From contig NZ_JAABOS010000003.1 of the NCBI RefSeq assembly GCF_010078235.1, forward strand, positions 310,001 to 374,000: 64,000 bases of DNA. The letters run 5' to 3'. The position numbers and the translations under genes were made by a program. The DNA comes from Cognatundibacterium crateris (GTDB lineage: Bacteria > Pseudomonadota > Gammaproteobacteria > Burkholderiales > Burkholderiaceae_D). A model generated the notes under the pieces. The model was not told the DNA's origin, did not search any database, and saw only the letters and a list, made by a program, of their open reading frames with translations. Positions 1-8,762 of this stretch are shown piece after piece (within the stretch, counting starts at the first letter, position 1; each line of letters begins with the position of its first letter).

Positions 1-632
1 ACACTGCGAAATTCAGTCAGGTAGCGGGTATCAATCTGGTACTGGAAAACGGCCCATTTACTGTGCGTTTCGGCCATATCACGACTAAGTTCAGTGTGGA
101 CGATTCTGCTTCACTGAATGCAGTGCTGGGTGGTCTGGAAAAATTCGGTTTCACTTCTGCTGCGAACGATCTGCGCCTGAAAGATAACAAGGCCTCGTTC
201 ACTTCGCTGGGTCTGGGTGTGAACTGGAAAAACATCATCGTCCAGTCTGAGTACGGCGTCCGTAAATCGGAAAGCCGCAGTCTGCCGGATACCACATCCT
301 GGTACACCCTGCTGGGCTATCGCTATGGTGCGTTCACGCCTTACTTTGTCCATTCTGAAGTGAAGCAGGATACCCCTCGCACGATGGCAGGTCTGCCAAC
401 GACAGGTCCTCTGGCGGGATTGACAGCGGGTGCAAATAACTTTGCTTCCCTGACAGCGGTGCAATCCAGTAACAGCATCGGTCTGCGCTGGGATTTCCAT
501 AAGGCTGCGGCTTTGAAAGTGCAGTACGACCGTCTGACTCCTAAAGATGGCGCCGGTACCTTTGTTAATCCTACACCAGGCTTTAAGGGGCCGGTGAATG
601 TGATTGCAGCAGGCATCGACTTCGTATTCTGA
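1..632 (+). CDS. Outer-membrane porin, C-terminal part (5' end cut by window)
   Basis: The frame is open from base 3 and ends at 632, giving about 209 residues. The composition is that of a beta-barrel: alternating polar and aromatic strands (for example around 'SWYTLLGYRYGAFTPYFVHS') and a final residue Phe after 'AAGIDFVF', the usual signal for outer-membrane insertion by the BAM complex. The signal peptide and first strands lie upstream of the window. An AGGAGG ribosome-binding site overlaps its stop codon and serves the next gene, a small PstS-like protein, so the two are probably co-transcribed. A specialised porin paired with a phosphate/oxyanion-binding-like protein is suggested by this context, but the substrate cannot be read from the sequence. 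Confidence 0.75.
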   Translation, partial: TAKFSQVAGINLVLENGPFTVRFGHITTKFSVDDSASLNAVLGGLEKFGFTSAANDLRLKDNKASFTSLGLGVNWKNIIVQSEYGVRKSESRSLPDTTSWYTLLGYRYGAFTPYFVHSEVKQDTPRTMAGLPTTGPLAGLTAGANNFASLTAVQSSNSIGLRWDFHKAAALKVQYDRLTPKDGAGTFVNPTPGFKGPVNVIAAGIDFVF

Positions 633-639
633 GGAGGCA

Positions 640-1056
640 ATGATGAAATTTATCTTGAATAAAGCGACTGCTGCTTTAGCTCTGATGGTAGCTGCAGGTC
701 TGGTACAGGCTGGCGAAATCGTGGTGATTGTGAATCCTGCGAATCCAGCGACCTCGATGACAGCGACCCAGGCATCCCAGTTTTTCCTGGGTAAATCGGC
801 CATGTTCACACCGGTTGATCAATCCGAAAGTTCAGCTATCCGCGCCGAATTTTATAAAAAAGTCTGCGATAAAGATCTGGCTGAAGTGAAGGGTATCTGG
901 TCCAAGCTGGTGTTTACAGGTAAAGCCGCCGCACCGAAAGAGTACAGCTCGAACGCTGAGGTGAAAAAAGCAGTTGCAGCGAATCCGACTGGCATCGGTT
1001 ACATTGATAAGTCTGCTGTCGATTCCACTGTCAAAGTTATTACTACCTTGCAGTAA
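640..1056 (+). CDS. Small periplasmic PstS-like (phosphate ABC transporter substrate-binding family) protein
   Basis: About 138 residues with a clear signal peptide (hydrophobic run 'ALALMVAAGLVQA' followed by mature GEIVVIVNP). The mature part resembles the short single-lobe PstS-like proteins common in proteobacteria, including the C-terminal 'NPTGIGYIDKSAV' motif typical of PstS. Two in-frame ATGs occur at 640 and 643; the AGGAGG at 632-637 is better spaced for 643. No permease or ATPase genes are adjacent, so it is not a full Pst transporter. It more likely works with the upstream porin as a binding or scavenging protein. Function beyond the family is unknown. Confidence 0.75.
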   Translation: MMKFILNKATAALALMVAAGLVQAGEIVVIVNPANPATSMTATQASQFFLGKSAMFTPVDQSESSAIRAEFYKKVCDKDLAEVKGIWSKLVFTGKAAAPKEYSSNAEVKKAVAANPTGIGYIDKSAVDSTVKVITTLQ

Positions 1057-1069
1057 TAGTTGAGTCCTG

Positions 1070-1143
1070 ATCCGGCTGCACTTGGTCTGTGCAGCCGGAT
1101 GATAAGTACAAGGAAAGTCAAACCAGCTTTGCTTTCCTTTTTG
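1070..1143 (+). terminator. Double hairpin terminator after the porin/PstS-like pair
   Basis: A perfect 12-bp stem (1070-1081 with 1089-1100, 7-nt loop) is followed by a second stem (AAGGAAAG 1110-1117 with CTTTCCTT 1132-1139) running directly into a T tract. The second hairpin plus T run fits Rho-independent termination on the + strand. Confidence 0.7.
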
Positions 1144-1294
1144 TATTTTCACTTTGCAGCATCTAAGCTAAAGGAGATTGCGGCCTGTTAGGTGTTATGT
1201 GTTATATGTTTGGGCATGTCATCGCTCAGTCTGAAAAATTCCTGATTTATCCGTTTTAAGCAATCTTGATGGCCTTACTTTTTTGGGGAACACC

Positions 1295-2884
1295 ATGAAG
1301 TTGTTTTACGATTTGCGCATTGCGTCCAAGCTGTATATCGGTTTTTTTTCTCTATTGCTGCTGACAGGTGTGCTCGGCGTTTTTTCAATTTATCAGCTGT
1401 CTGCAGTGAATCAGACTACGGTTGATCTGGGTGGTAACTGGATGCCCAGCGTGAACGCGGCAATGGGCATAAAGGAACGTATGTCGCGCCTGAGAACTCA
1501 GGAAATGCAGATCGTGTTATCGAGTGGTGATAACAAATCCATAGAAAAGTATAAGAAGCGGTTTGATGATTATGTGGCTGAGTTGCATCAGTATGAAGCA
1601 GCATATGAAAAACTGATTACCGTCGATGCCGACCGGAAGCTGCTTCAGGAGTTTAAGCAAAAGTGGAGCCTCTACCTGGTAGAAAACGGCAAGATCATCG
1701 ACCTGTCCCGGCAAAACGACAAAGACAGTGCGCTCGCTGAGTTAAGGGGCACCTCGTCGACTCTGAATGCAGACATCCTCGCCTTGGCTGATAAGATGGT
1801 CAAACTGAATGTAGAAGGAGGGCGGGCTTCTTACGATGACAGTGCGCGTATCTACCAATCATCACGTAACTGGATCTTGGCGGTACTGGCGCTGAACGTG
1901 GCGATAGGCATGACGCTGGCTTACTGGATAGCCAGGATAGTCTCTACACCTTTACAACATGCGGTAAAGCTCGCGAAAACTGTCGCTTCGGGTGATCTGA
2001 CCAGTCGCATAGAAAGCCATACCAAAGACGAGACCGGTCAGTTGCTGCAGGCGTTGAAGGAAATGAATGCCAGTCTGTTGTCGGTGGTGGGTCAGGTCAG
2101 GGCGGGCACCGACACTATCGCTATTGCTTCGTCAGAGATCGCTGCAGGCAATATGGATTTATCCTCGCGTACTGAAAGTCAGGCCGGGTCGCTGGAAGAA
2201 ACGGCTTCTTCGATGGAAGAACTGACCTCTACCGTCAAACACAATCACGACAATGCACGCCAGGCCAGTCAGCTTGCGCATTCCGCCAGTGAAGTTGCGC
2301 AGCGTGGTGGCAAAGTGGTGTCCGATGTGGTCACTACTATGGATTCCATCAATACCTCATCCAGACAGATCGTGGACATCATTTCTGTGATAGATGGGAT
2401 CGCTTTCCAGACCAATATTCTGGCACTCAATGCAGCTGTCGAGGCTGCCCGTGCGGGTGAGCAGGGACGCGGTTTTGCTGTGGTTGCTTCTGAGGTGCGC
2501 AGTCTGGCGCAACGCTCAGCCGATGCCGCGCGCCAGATCAAGACGCTCATTACCAGTTCTGTTGAGCAGGTAGAGCAAGGCAACCGCTTGGTCAGTGATG
2601 CCGGTAAAACCATGCAGGAAGTGGTCGAAAGCGTGCGGCGCGTGAGCGACATCATCAGTGAAATTACCGCAGCCAGCAGCGAACAGAGTGCAGGCATAGA
2701 GCAGGTCAACACAGCTGTGGTGCATATTGATCAGATGACGCAGGAAAATGCAGCGCTGGTCGAACAGGCTGCAGCAGCGGCCAGTTCTTTGCAAGAGCAG
2801 GCCGCCAATTTAAGCAAGGTAGTCAGCGTATTCAGGCTGGACCCGACTGAGCGCCAGTTTTCAACTGTGGCGCTCAACCGATAG
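1295..2884 (+). CDS. Methyl-accepting chemotaxis protein (no C-terminal pentapeptide)
   Basis: 529 residues. The start is the ATG at 1295, with GGGGAA just upstream; an in-frame TTG at 1283 is less likely. Layout: transmembrane helix about 12-35, a periplasmic four-helix-bundle (4HB_MCP) sensor to about 185, a second membrane helix about 190-212, HAMP about 213-265, then the signalling domain with the highly conserved hairpin tip 'IDGIAFQTNILALNAAVEAA' that contacts CheA and CheW. It ends in '...RLDPTERQFSTVALNR' with no xWxxF tether, unlike its neighbour, so it probably depends on other receptors for efficient methylation. It is a close paralogue of the next gene; the pair probably arose by tandem duplication. 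The ligand is unknown. Confidence 0.93.
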   Translation: MKLFYDLRIASKLYIGFFSLLLLTGVLGVFSIYQLSAVNQTTVDLGGNWMPSVNAAMGIKERMSRLRTQEMQIVLSSGDNKSIEKYKKRFDDYVAELHQYEAAYEKLITVDADRKLLQEFKQKWSLYLVENGKIIDLSRQNDKDSALAELRGTSSTLNADILALADKMVKLNVEGGRASYDDSARIYQSSRNWILAVLALNVAIGMTLAYWIARIVSTPLQHAVKLAKTVASGDLTSRIESHTKDETGQLLQALKEMNASLLSVVGQVRAGTDTIAIASSEIAAGNMDLSSRTESQAGSLEETASSMEELTSTVKHNHDNARQASQLAHSASEVAQRGGKVVSDVVTTMDSINTSSRQIVDIISVIDGIAFQTNILALNAAVEAARAGEQGRGFAVVASEVRSLAQRSADAARQIKTLITSSVEQVEQGNRLVSDAGKTMQEVVESVRRVSDIISEITAASSEQSAGIEQVNTAVVHIDQMTQENAALVEQAAAAASSLQEQAANLSKVVSVFRLDPTERQFSTVALNR

Positions 2885-2946
2885 ATATAGCCATGCCGCA
2901 TCCTGGATGAAACAGGAGCGGTTCAGTATTTTATGTGGAGTTAAAT

Positions 2947-4692
2947 ATGATGTTTTTTAAAAATCTAAAAATCAGTGCCAAGTTACTGACAGGCTTCATC
3001 GCACTGTTGATATTGACGGCTTTAATCGGCTTTTTTTCTATCTACGAATTAGCGCGTGTGAACCAGTCGGCAACAGATCTGGGAACCAACTGGATGCCCA
3101 GCGTTAAAGCAGCGATGGGAGTGAAAGAACGCTTGTCGCGCCTGCGTGCGCAAGAGGCGCAAATGGTATTTGCAGAAAACCCGGAAGAGGTCGCTAAGTA
3201 CGTCAAACGCTCAAAAGAAGCGATCACTGGCTTGAAAGAAAATGAACAGGAATATAGCCGCCTGATCAGTGAGCCGGAAGAGCGCAAGCAGTATGAAGAA
3301 TACAGCAAGCTGGCGACAGAATATCTGGCAATCTCTGAAAAAATGATGGGGCTGGCAACTGCCGGGAATGGCGCGGAAGCCGTGGCAGTTTTGCGTGGAG
3401 AATCCTCGAAAAGCAATGCCAAATTGCGTGATCAGGTCGACAAATTAGTGGAATTGAATGCCAATGGCGGTATGGCTGCGTATAAGGGAAGTATTGCAGT
3501 TTATGAGCGCTCGCGCGTGCTGATACTGATTGCGCTGGCAGTCAGTATCGTGATTGGTCTGACGCTGGCATTCTGGATTGCCGGTATTGTGTCGCGTCCG
3601 CTCAGCTACGCAGTGCAAGTGGCGCAAACGGTGGCAGCTGGTGATCTGACCAGTCAGATCGACGTCCGCAGCAGTGATGAAACCGGGCTGTTGCTGAACG
3701 CCTTGCGTGAAATGAATGAGAGCCTCAAAAAAGTCGTCACGGAAGTGCGCCATGGTACCGATGAAATCAGTCATGCCGCGTCCGAAATCGCCCATGGCAA
3801 TATGGATTTGTCTAACCGCACCGAATCCCAGGCCAGCTCCCTGGAAGAAACCGCATCGTCGATGGAAGAGATTACTTCAACCATACAGCACAACGCGGAC
3901 AATGCGCGTCAGGCCAATCAGTTATCCCATTCCGCATCGGAAGTCGCACAGCGTGGCGGCCAGGTGGTGTCTGAGGTGGTGCATACCATGGGTTCGATCA
4001 ATGAATCGTCCAAGAAGATTGTCGACATCATTGCGGTGATCGATGGTATCGCGTTTCAGACCAATATCCTGGCGCTGAATGCCGCTGTTGAAGCTGCACG
4101 TGCGGGTGAACAGGGTCGTGGCTTTGCGGTGGTCGCTTCCGAAGTCCGTAATCTGGCACAGCGTTCCGCCAATGCCGCCAAGGAAATCAAAGAACTGATC
4201 AATGATTCGGTCGAGAAGGTCGAACAGGGTACACGTTTAGTCGATCAGGCCGGCAGCACCATGAGTGAAGTGGTCGACAGTGTGAAGCGGGTCAGTGACA
4301 TCATCAGCGAAATTACCGCAGCAGGTCTGGAGCAAAGCGCCGGTATCGCGCAGATCAATGATGCGGTATCGAACATGGATACCATGACCCAGCAAAACGC
4401 AGCACTGGTTGAGGAAGCGGCTGCATCTGCCGCCGAACTCAGTGAACAAACCAATCGTCTGAGTGCCGTCGTGAGTGTGTTTAAACTGGATGCTTACAGC
4501 GCACCGGCAGCCAGCCGTCCTGTAGCCGCAGCTGCCAAGCCAGCATTCAAGTCAGCTTCTAAGCCAAGCGCTAAACCAGCACAGACCAAGTCTTTACCGC
4601 GTCCGGCAGCACCGGCACGTAAGCCAGCACAAGCCACACAAGGGGCAACTGCATCGGCCAAACAGGATGAGGATGGCTGGGAAGAATTCTGA
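2947..4692 (+). CDS. Methyl-accepting chemotaxis protein with C-terminal CheR/CheB tether
   Basis: 581 residues from the ATG at 2947; the upstream in-frame GTG at 2935 is disfavoured. Same architecture as the preceding receptor: membrane helix about 10-33, 4HB sensor, second helix about 190-213, HAMP, and a signalling domain with the canonical hairpin tip. It adds about 60 residues of Ala/Pro/Lys-rich flexible linker and ends in 'DGWEEF', matching the xWxxF pentapeptide that docks CheR and CheB in Tar/Tsr-type receptors. The periplasmic halves of the two receptors are diverged but alignable (shared 'NWMPSV.AAMG.KER.SRLR'), which suggests related but not identical ligands. A 62-bp gap separates them; either one transcript or separate promoters is possible. 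Confidence 0.93.
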   Translation: MMFFKNLKISAKLLTGFIALLILTALIGFFSIYELARVNQSATDLGTNWMPSVKAAMGVKERLSRLRAQEAQMVFAENPEEVAKYVKRSKEAITGLKENEQEYSRLISEPEERKQYEEYSKLATEYLAISEKMMGLATAGNGAEAVAVLRGESSKSNAKLRDQVDKLVELNANGGMAAYKGSIAVYERSRVLILIALAVSIVIGLTLAFWIAGIVSRPLSYAVQVAQTVAAGDLTSQIDVRSSDETGLLLNALREMNESLKKVVTEVRHGTDEISHAASEIAHGNMDLSNRTESQASSLEETASSMEEITSTIQHNADNARQANQLSHSASEVAQRGGQVVSEVVHTMGSINESSKKIVDIIAVIDGIAFQTNILALNAAVEAARAGEQGRGFAVVASEVRNLAQRSANAAKEIKELINDSVEKVEQGTRLVDQAGSTMSEVVDSVKRVSDIISEITAAGLEQSAGIAQINDAVSNMDTMTQQNAALVEEAAASAAELSEQTNRLSAVVSVFKLDAYSAPAASRPVAAAAKPAFKSASKPSAKPAQTKSLPRPAAPARKPAQATQGATASAKQDEDGWEEF

Positions 4693-4713
4693 TCCCGCAG
4701 TTTAAGAAAACAA

Positions 4714-4747
4714 AAAAAAATGGCAGAGTTAACTCTGCCATTTTTTT
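4714..4747. terminator. Bidirectional terminator between the chemoreceptor and the ClpP-like gene
   Basis: A perfect palindrome with arms TGGCAGAGTT/AACTCTGCCA at 4721-4740 is flanked by an A tract on the left and a T tract on the right. It can therefore terminate both convergent transcripts (chemoreceptor on +, ClpP-like gene on -). Confidence 0.85.
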
Positions 4748-4771
4748 ATGGAGTCTCGTATGGAGGCTCGC

Positions 4772-5350
4772 TTAGTTCAGTTCGCCCTGACGCACGATAG
4801 TGCGCGAAATCAGACCGTATTCTTTGGCCTCTTCAGCGCTCATCCAGTAATCGCGGTCGATATCATTGGTGACGCGTTCCAAAGACTGGCCAGATTCACG
4901 TGCGATCAGTGCGGAAATGCGTTCGCGTACTTTGACGATTTCACGTGCCTGTATCGCGATATCAGTGGCCTGACCACCGCAACCACCACTAGGCTGGTGT
5001 ATCAGGAAGCGGGTATTTGGCAAGCAGACGCGGCGTTCTTTTGGTACCGACAGGAACACGCTGACCGCGGCGCTGCCGACCCAGCCTGTGCCGACCATAT
5101 TCACCGGTACATCGATGAATTTCACCATATCATGGATCACATCGCCGGATTCCACATGACCACCCGGGGAAGACACTAACATGGTGATAGGATCTTTGGA
5201 TTCTGCTGCCAGTGCGATCAGGCGTTTGCTGACTTCTGCCGCCAGTTTATCGTTGATGGTGCCAAACACCAGCACGGTGCGGGACTGGAAGGCTTTTTCT
5301 TCGAGGAAGCTGCTGCGTTGCGCTTCGTTAGATTCTTTTTCGTCTGCCAT
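4772..5350 (-). CDS. ClpP-like ATP-dependent protease proteolytic subunit (divergent paralogue)
   Basis: 192 residues, start ATG at 5350. The ClpP/crotonase fold is recognisable: 'VSSPGGHVESGDVIHDMVKF' oxyanion region, nucleophile Ser in 'GTGWVGSAAVSVFL', catalytic His in 'RFLIHQPSGG', catalytic Asp in 'DIDRDYWMSAEEAKEYGLI'. The Ser box differs from the GQAASMGA of housekeeping ClpP, and no clpX, tig or lon lies nearby. It is therefore probably a second ClpP-like peptidase rather than the principal ClpP. It acts in the cytoplasm with an AAA+ unfoldase not encoded here. It lies 44 bp downstream of the M20 hydrolase on the same strand. Confidence 0.85.
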   Translation of the reverse strand: MADEKESNEAQRSSFLEEKAFQSRTVLVFGTINDKLAAEVSKRLIALAAESKDPITMLVSSPGGHVESGDVIHDMVKFIDVPVNMVGTGWVGSAAVSVFLSVPKERRVCLPNTRFLIHQPSGGCGGQATDIAIQAREIVKVRERISALIARESGQSLERVTNDIDRDYWMSAEEAKEYGLISRTIVRQGELN

Positions 5351-5394
5351 GTTATTGCGCTTTCTAGTTGAATTCAGAGGGTGGATATGAGGGT

Positions 5395-6591
5395 TCAGGC
5401 GGTTTTTTTCAAGTAGTTCTCTGCCAGTCTGACCCAATAGGTCGCGCCGACAGGAAGCAATTCATCATTAAAGTCGTAGCTCGGATTATGCAGATTGCAT
5501 GGGCCTAAGCCATGACCGGCATCGCGGTGTGATCCTTCGCCATTCCCGAGGAAGACATAGCAACCAGGTTTGGCTTGCAGCATAAATGCAAAATCCTCTG
5601 CACCCATGGTGGGTTCAGTATGGGCATCGACTTTATCTGCACCCACCACAGCGCGCATCACCTCGGTAGCAAATGCCGTTTCCGCTGCGTGGTTAATCAA
5701 CGGTGGATAATTGCGCTTAAAACTGAACTCGACTTCTGCGTCAAAGGCGGCGGCCGTATGTTGAGCGATGGTCTGCATGCGTCGTTCGATCAGATCGATC
5801 ATCTCAGTGCTGAAGGCGCGCACGGTACCGATCAGCGTCGCTTCATCCGGTATCACATTAGTCGCGCTGCCGGAGTGAATCTGCGTCACCGACAACACCG
5901 CCGATTCCAGCGGACTGGCATTGCGGCTGACGATGGTTTGCCAGCTTTGCGCAATCTGTATCGCTGTCATGATCGGGTCTATGCCCTTATGCGGTTGCGC
6001 TGCATGTGCACCTTTGCCGCGTACCGTCACATAAAATTCATTGGAGGAAGCCATCATAGGCCCAGGCGTGACGGCGAAATGGCCACTCGCAATGCCGGGC
6101 CAGTTATGCATGCCGAACACCGCCTCCATAGGATATTGCTCGAACAAGCCATCCTGCATCATGGCGCGCGCACCGCCACCGCCTTCTTCCGCTGGCTGGA
6201 AAATCAGATACACGGTGCCGTCAAAGTCGCGATGCTGCGCCAGATATTTGGCCGCACCCAATAACATCGCGGTATGACCGTCATGGCCGCAGGCATGCAT
6301 TTTCCCTGCATGGCGTGAGGTATGGGCAAAGGTATTCAGCTCTTGCATAGGCAAGGCATCCATGTCGGCACGCAGGCCAATCGCACGCGGGCTGTCACCA
6401 TTGCGGATGATGCCCAGCACGCCGGTTTTACCCAGCCCGCGGACTACCGGTATGCCCCATTGCGTGAGCTGGTTCGCCACGACTTCAGCAGTCCGGTGTT
6501 CTTCGTAGCAGAGTTCCGGATGCGCATGGATGTCGCGCCGTATTTCTTGTATCTCTGATTGAAATTGCAGTATAGGATCGATCAGTTTCAT
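5395..6591 (-). CDS. M20-family metal-dependent amidohydrolase (hippurate hydrolase/IAA-amino-acid hydrolase type)
   Basis: 398 residues; the start at 6591 (MKLIDPIL) follows a GGGAG ribosome-binding site, while the longer frame to 6663 lacks one. Metal and catalytic signatures of the M20D family are present: 'DIHAHPELCYEEHRTA' near the N-terminus, 'HACGHDGHTAMLLGAA', 'PAEEGGGGARAM', 'GMHNWPG', and the C-terminal 'GAEDFAFMLQAKPGCYVFLG'. Such enzymes hydrolyse N-acyl amino acids such as hippurate using one or two Zn/Mn ions and are cytoplasmic. The exact substrate cannot be read. The upstream leader contains the first copy of the repeated small-RNA element, on the opposite strand. Confidence 0.9.
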   Translation of the reverse strand: MKLIDPILQFQSEIQEIRRDIHAHPELCYEEHRTAEVVANQLTQWGIPVVRGLGKTGVLGIIRNGDSPRAIGLRADMDALPMQELNTFAHTSRHAGKMHACGHDGHTAMLLGAAKYLAQHRDFDGTVYLIFQPAEEGGGGARAMMQDGLFEQYPMEAVFGMHNWPGIASGHFAVTPGPMMASSNEFYVTVRGKGAHAAQPHKGIDPIMTAIQIAQSWQTIVSRNASPLESAVLSVTQIHSGSATNVIPDEATLIGTVRAFSTEMIDLIERRMQTIAQHTAAAFDAEVEFSFKRNYPPLINHAAETAFATEVMRAVVGADKVDAHTEPTMGAEDFAFMLQAKPGCYVFLGNGEGSHRDAGHGLGPCNLHNPSYDFNDELLPVGATYWVRLAENYLKKTA

Positions 6592-6799
6592 GTTGTCTCC
6601 CTCGCAGCGCACCCAGGCTTTGTGAAAATGCACGGTCTGACCGGTCTGCATGTTGCCAGTCATTCGGTCAGCAGATAATGGGGGTGGCTGATTTGATATG
6701 GGGTCTACGATACCAGATTCTCTGTCGACCTACATGCCTAGATGCAATAGCAGGCAGGAACCCGGTGCAGTTCGTGTTATGGACTTGGGTGATGACGGG

Positions 6800-6919
6800 T
6801 ATACGAATAATAAAGCAGACAGTTATGCTGCACTGCCATATAGTTACACCTGTCTCCTCCAACACCTCCTAAGGTTTGGATTTAGCCCGCAAGCGTCTCG
6901 CTCGCGGGCTTTTTTTTTC
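6800..6919 (+). ncRNA. Candidate small RNA, copy 1 of 3 (anti-SD-like motif, intrinsic terminator)
   Basis: A conserved block beginning TATACGAATAATAAAG is followed by a short AGCA/TGCT hairpin region, a C-rich single-stranded-looking segment CTCCTCCAACACCTCCT, and a terminator (AGCCCGC 6884-6890 with GCGGGCT 6904-6910, then nine T). The block recurs almost identically at 9051-9167, and its 3' half recurs at 7138-7212. Repeated CCTCC can pair with ribosome-binding sites, as in the 'cuckoo'-type RNAs of alphaproteobacteria; that role is inference. The TATACGAATAAT stretch could be a -10 region, in which case the RNA is shorter than the block. No database family is recognised. Confidence 0.45.
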
Positions 6920-7137
6920 TCTTTTTTCGAATCCGCTGAGACCATTAAGATATCGCCATTTAAACTCGGTTATCAGTGATTTCTGTGTAAATCGGACAAA
7001 TTGGCAGCATAATTTCTTTGTGGAAATGAAAAGTCTTTTTATTATGTTGACGCTGTTGAGTACTGAATGTCAGCGGATATTCGATTTGTGAATGTTTGAT
7101 ATGCAAAAAATTCAGTTGGTGAATTTGGTGCGCTGCG

Positions 7138-7212
7138 ATATAGTTACACCTGTCTCCTCCAACACCTCCTAAGGTTTGGATTTTAGCCCGCCACTAGCGG
7201 GCTATTTTTTTA
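7138..7212 (+). ncRNA. Candidate small RNA, copy 2 of 3 (3' module only)
   Basis: From ATATAGTTACACC onward this copy is identical to the others through the CTCCTCCAACACCTCCT segment. It then has its own terminator, with stem AGCCCGC/GCGGGCT, loop CACTA and a T tract. The upstream sequence differs from copies 1 and 3, so the 3' anti-SD/terminator module appears to be the mobile or selected unit. The terminator loops differ among the three copies while the stems are kept, which is compensatory-style evidence for RNA structure. Confidence 0.42.
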
Positions 7213-7515
7213 TCTGTACGCTTTTCAGCGTTGTTCCCCCTTTTCTTCCCCTGGCTTCCCACACATTCTCAAGCTTGCGCAATTCCTGCGCCTTGAGCAA
7301 GCCAGCACTGCTTTGCTGCAATTGCTGCAGGTGATCTAGAAATTCTTGACTTTGATGCCTATGCCACAGCCCAAGGAATGAAAAATTCCAGAGGGTAGCA
7401 AGAGATGCTAATCTTGAAACAGGTTCACTCGATGATGCATGCCCATGCATGATTCAACGCAGTTGAGCACTCTGTCATCAATGCATACGTACCAAGTAAA
7501 AACGAAAGAACTGCT

Positions 7516-8115
7516 ATGTTTTTGAGATACTTAATGCTGATAGCAATAGGCTTTTTTATGTTGAGTGGCTTTGCACATTCAGCAGAGCGTAGGCAGGAAG
7601 ATCATGAACAACTTAGCGTTGTTGACCTTGAGAGTGGGATTCAGTTGGATCTTTCCTTGATTAAAAATCAAAAAAATCAAGTCTCTTCTCTGCTATTCAA
7701 AGTCAAAAATAAAAGGAGTTCAGAGAATCTGAGGCTCAAGTTGCCTATTCCAGATCAAGGAATTTTTCAATTTGATATATATACAAAAGATGGAGAATTA
7801 ATTTCAAAGCCCTATTATTCTCCACCGATATTAAAGGAGTATATGCTTCCCAATACGGTACGCCCAATTGAGGATCGGGAAGTGGTACTAAAACCAGGTC
7901 AAGAGATGCATTTCAGTTTTGCAATTTCTGACTTGTTGGACCAGGCAAAAGTCAATGAGCGTGAATTTAAGGGGAATATTAGTGTAATCGGCATCTTTGA
8001 GTGGCGTAATGATGTTCCCAATTACGCCAAATCCAAATCAATCTTTAATAAAGTACAAGGTGCAATGGTTTACGCAGAAAACGTGGATTTTTATAACAGC
8101 GCAGGGAAAAAGTGA
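7516..8115 (+). CDS. Exported protein of unknown function (low-GC)
   Basis: 199 residues. An N-terminal signal peptide is visible ('LMLIAIGFFMLSGFAHSAER', cleavage likely after HSA). The mature part is soluble, rich in Lys, Glu and Ser, with alternating beta-like patterns and no motif I recognise. The GC content is visibly lower than the flanking core genes, and the gene sits among repeat copies and a gene remnant, so it is probably acquired DNA. The membrane protein 90 bp downstream on the same strand may be its partner. Function unknown. Confidence 0.6.
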   Translation: MFLRYLMLIAIGFFMLSGFAHSAERRQEDHEQLSVVDLESGIQLDLSLIKNQKNQVSSLLFKVKNKRSSENLRLKLPIPDQGIFQFDIYTKDGELISKPYYSPPILKEYMLPNTVRPIEDREVVLKPGQEMHFSFAISDLLDQAKVNEREFKGNISVIGIFEWRNDVPNYAKSKSIFNKVQGAMVYAENVDFYNSAGKK

Positions 8116-8205
8116 AAGATAGTTCATGGCTGCTTAGATGATGGCGAGCGTACAAATTTTTGATTCAAGGCAGCGACAATGCAGTTCTTATTTTTCGAAG
8201 GAAGA

Positions 8206-8559
8206 ATGTTGAGCATTAAAAAATTAATAGCGTGGTTATTGCTCATGCTTGCGGCCTGTCTTGCCTATTCATTTTTATTTGGCTTTATTGGCTCATTTTT
8301 TACTTCTAAACCTACTGATGAATTTGGTGGACTCTATATTTTCATCATCTTGTATTGGTTTTTTCCAAAATTTTTTATCCTTACTGGAATCCCTATCGCT
8401 GTTTCACTGGCTATTCCACTTGGCGCTTTAAAAGAGAATAAAGGATGGAAAACTGCAAAAAATTTCTTTCGTATATTCGGCTTGAGTATGGCATTAATCC
8501 TTCACGTGTATCTGATATTTTCCATATTGTATTCGAGTGAAATAAGCGTATTAAGGTGA
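8206..8559 (+). CDS. Small integral membrane protein of unknown function
   Basis: 117 residues from the ATG at 8206, which follows AAGGAAG; an in-frame ATG at 8179 lacks a ribosome-binding site. Three hydrophobic helices are visible: 'LIAWLLLMLAACLAYSFLF', a middle 'YIFIILYWFFPKFFIL' region continuing into 'IPIAVSLAIPLGAL', and a C-terminal 'LSMALILHVYLIFSILY'. AT-rich like its upstream neighbour. No family recognised. Confidence 0.55.
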   Translation: MLSIKKLIAWLLLMLAACLAYSFLFGFIGSFFTSKPTDEFGGLYIFIILYWFFPKFFILTGIPIAVSLAIPLGALKENKGWKTAKNFFRIFGLSMALILHVYLIFSILYSSEISVLR

Positions 8560-8573
8560 TCACTTGTGAGTAA

Positions 8574-8762
8574 ATCGTAGAGCTAAGCCTGGATATTGTT
8601 CTGGTAGCTAAGACTGGGCAGGTCATGCCAGCGAAAGTTGAACATAGTTATAGATATTTAAATGAAGATTGGAAAAATGTAGGGATTTTCAGAAGAGAAG
8701 AAGAGAGAAAATCAGGGAAGTATGCAATCTATAAACCTTTTGAAAATGTCCGATTAAAGTGA
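8574..8762 (+). pseudogene. ORF remnant or very short CDS
   Basis: A 62-codon open frame has protein-like composition (for example 'VEHSYRYLNEDWKNVGIF' and 'KYAIYKPFENVRLK') but no good start or ribosome-binding site. The only ATG, at 8625, would give 45 residues. It reads like the C-terminal end of a gene whose front was lost. Which gene is not recognised. Confidence 0.3.

Larger units (their letters stand above)
6592..7515. other. 924-bp gene-poor stretch holding two copies of the repeated sRNA element
   Basis: No convincing protein gene is seen. The stretch holds the leader of the M20 gene, repeat copies at 6800-6919 and 7138-7212, AT-rich spacer between them (6920-7137), and 7213-7515, which leads into the first exported-protein gene. 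Open frames crossing it change composition abruptly and share only the repeat, so they are read as non-coding. Confidence 0.6.

Noticed and set aside
4748-5179. Long + strand frame opposite the ClpP-like gene
   Set aside because: Mirror frame of a well-supported gene with catalytic motifs.
6678-6872. Open frames on + through repeat copy 1 (and similar at 8835-9137) that share an identical C-terminal tail
   Set aside because: The shared tail is simply the repeated RNA element read in frame; the upstream parts are unrelated and the frame differs between copies by terminator-loop indels.
7202-7450. 82-residue frame on the minus strand between repeat copies
   Set aside because: It overlaps the terminator of repeat copy 2 and has no ribosome-binding site or recognisable family. 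Possibly a remnant but not supportable.
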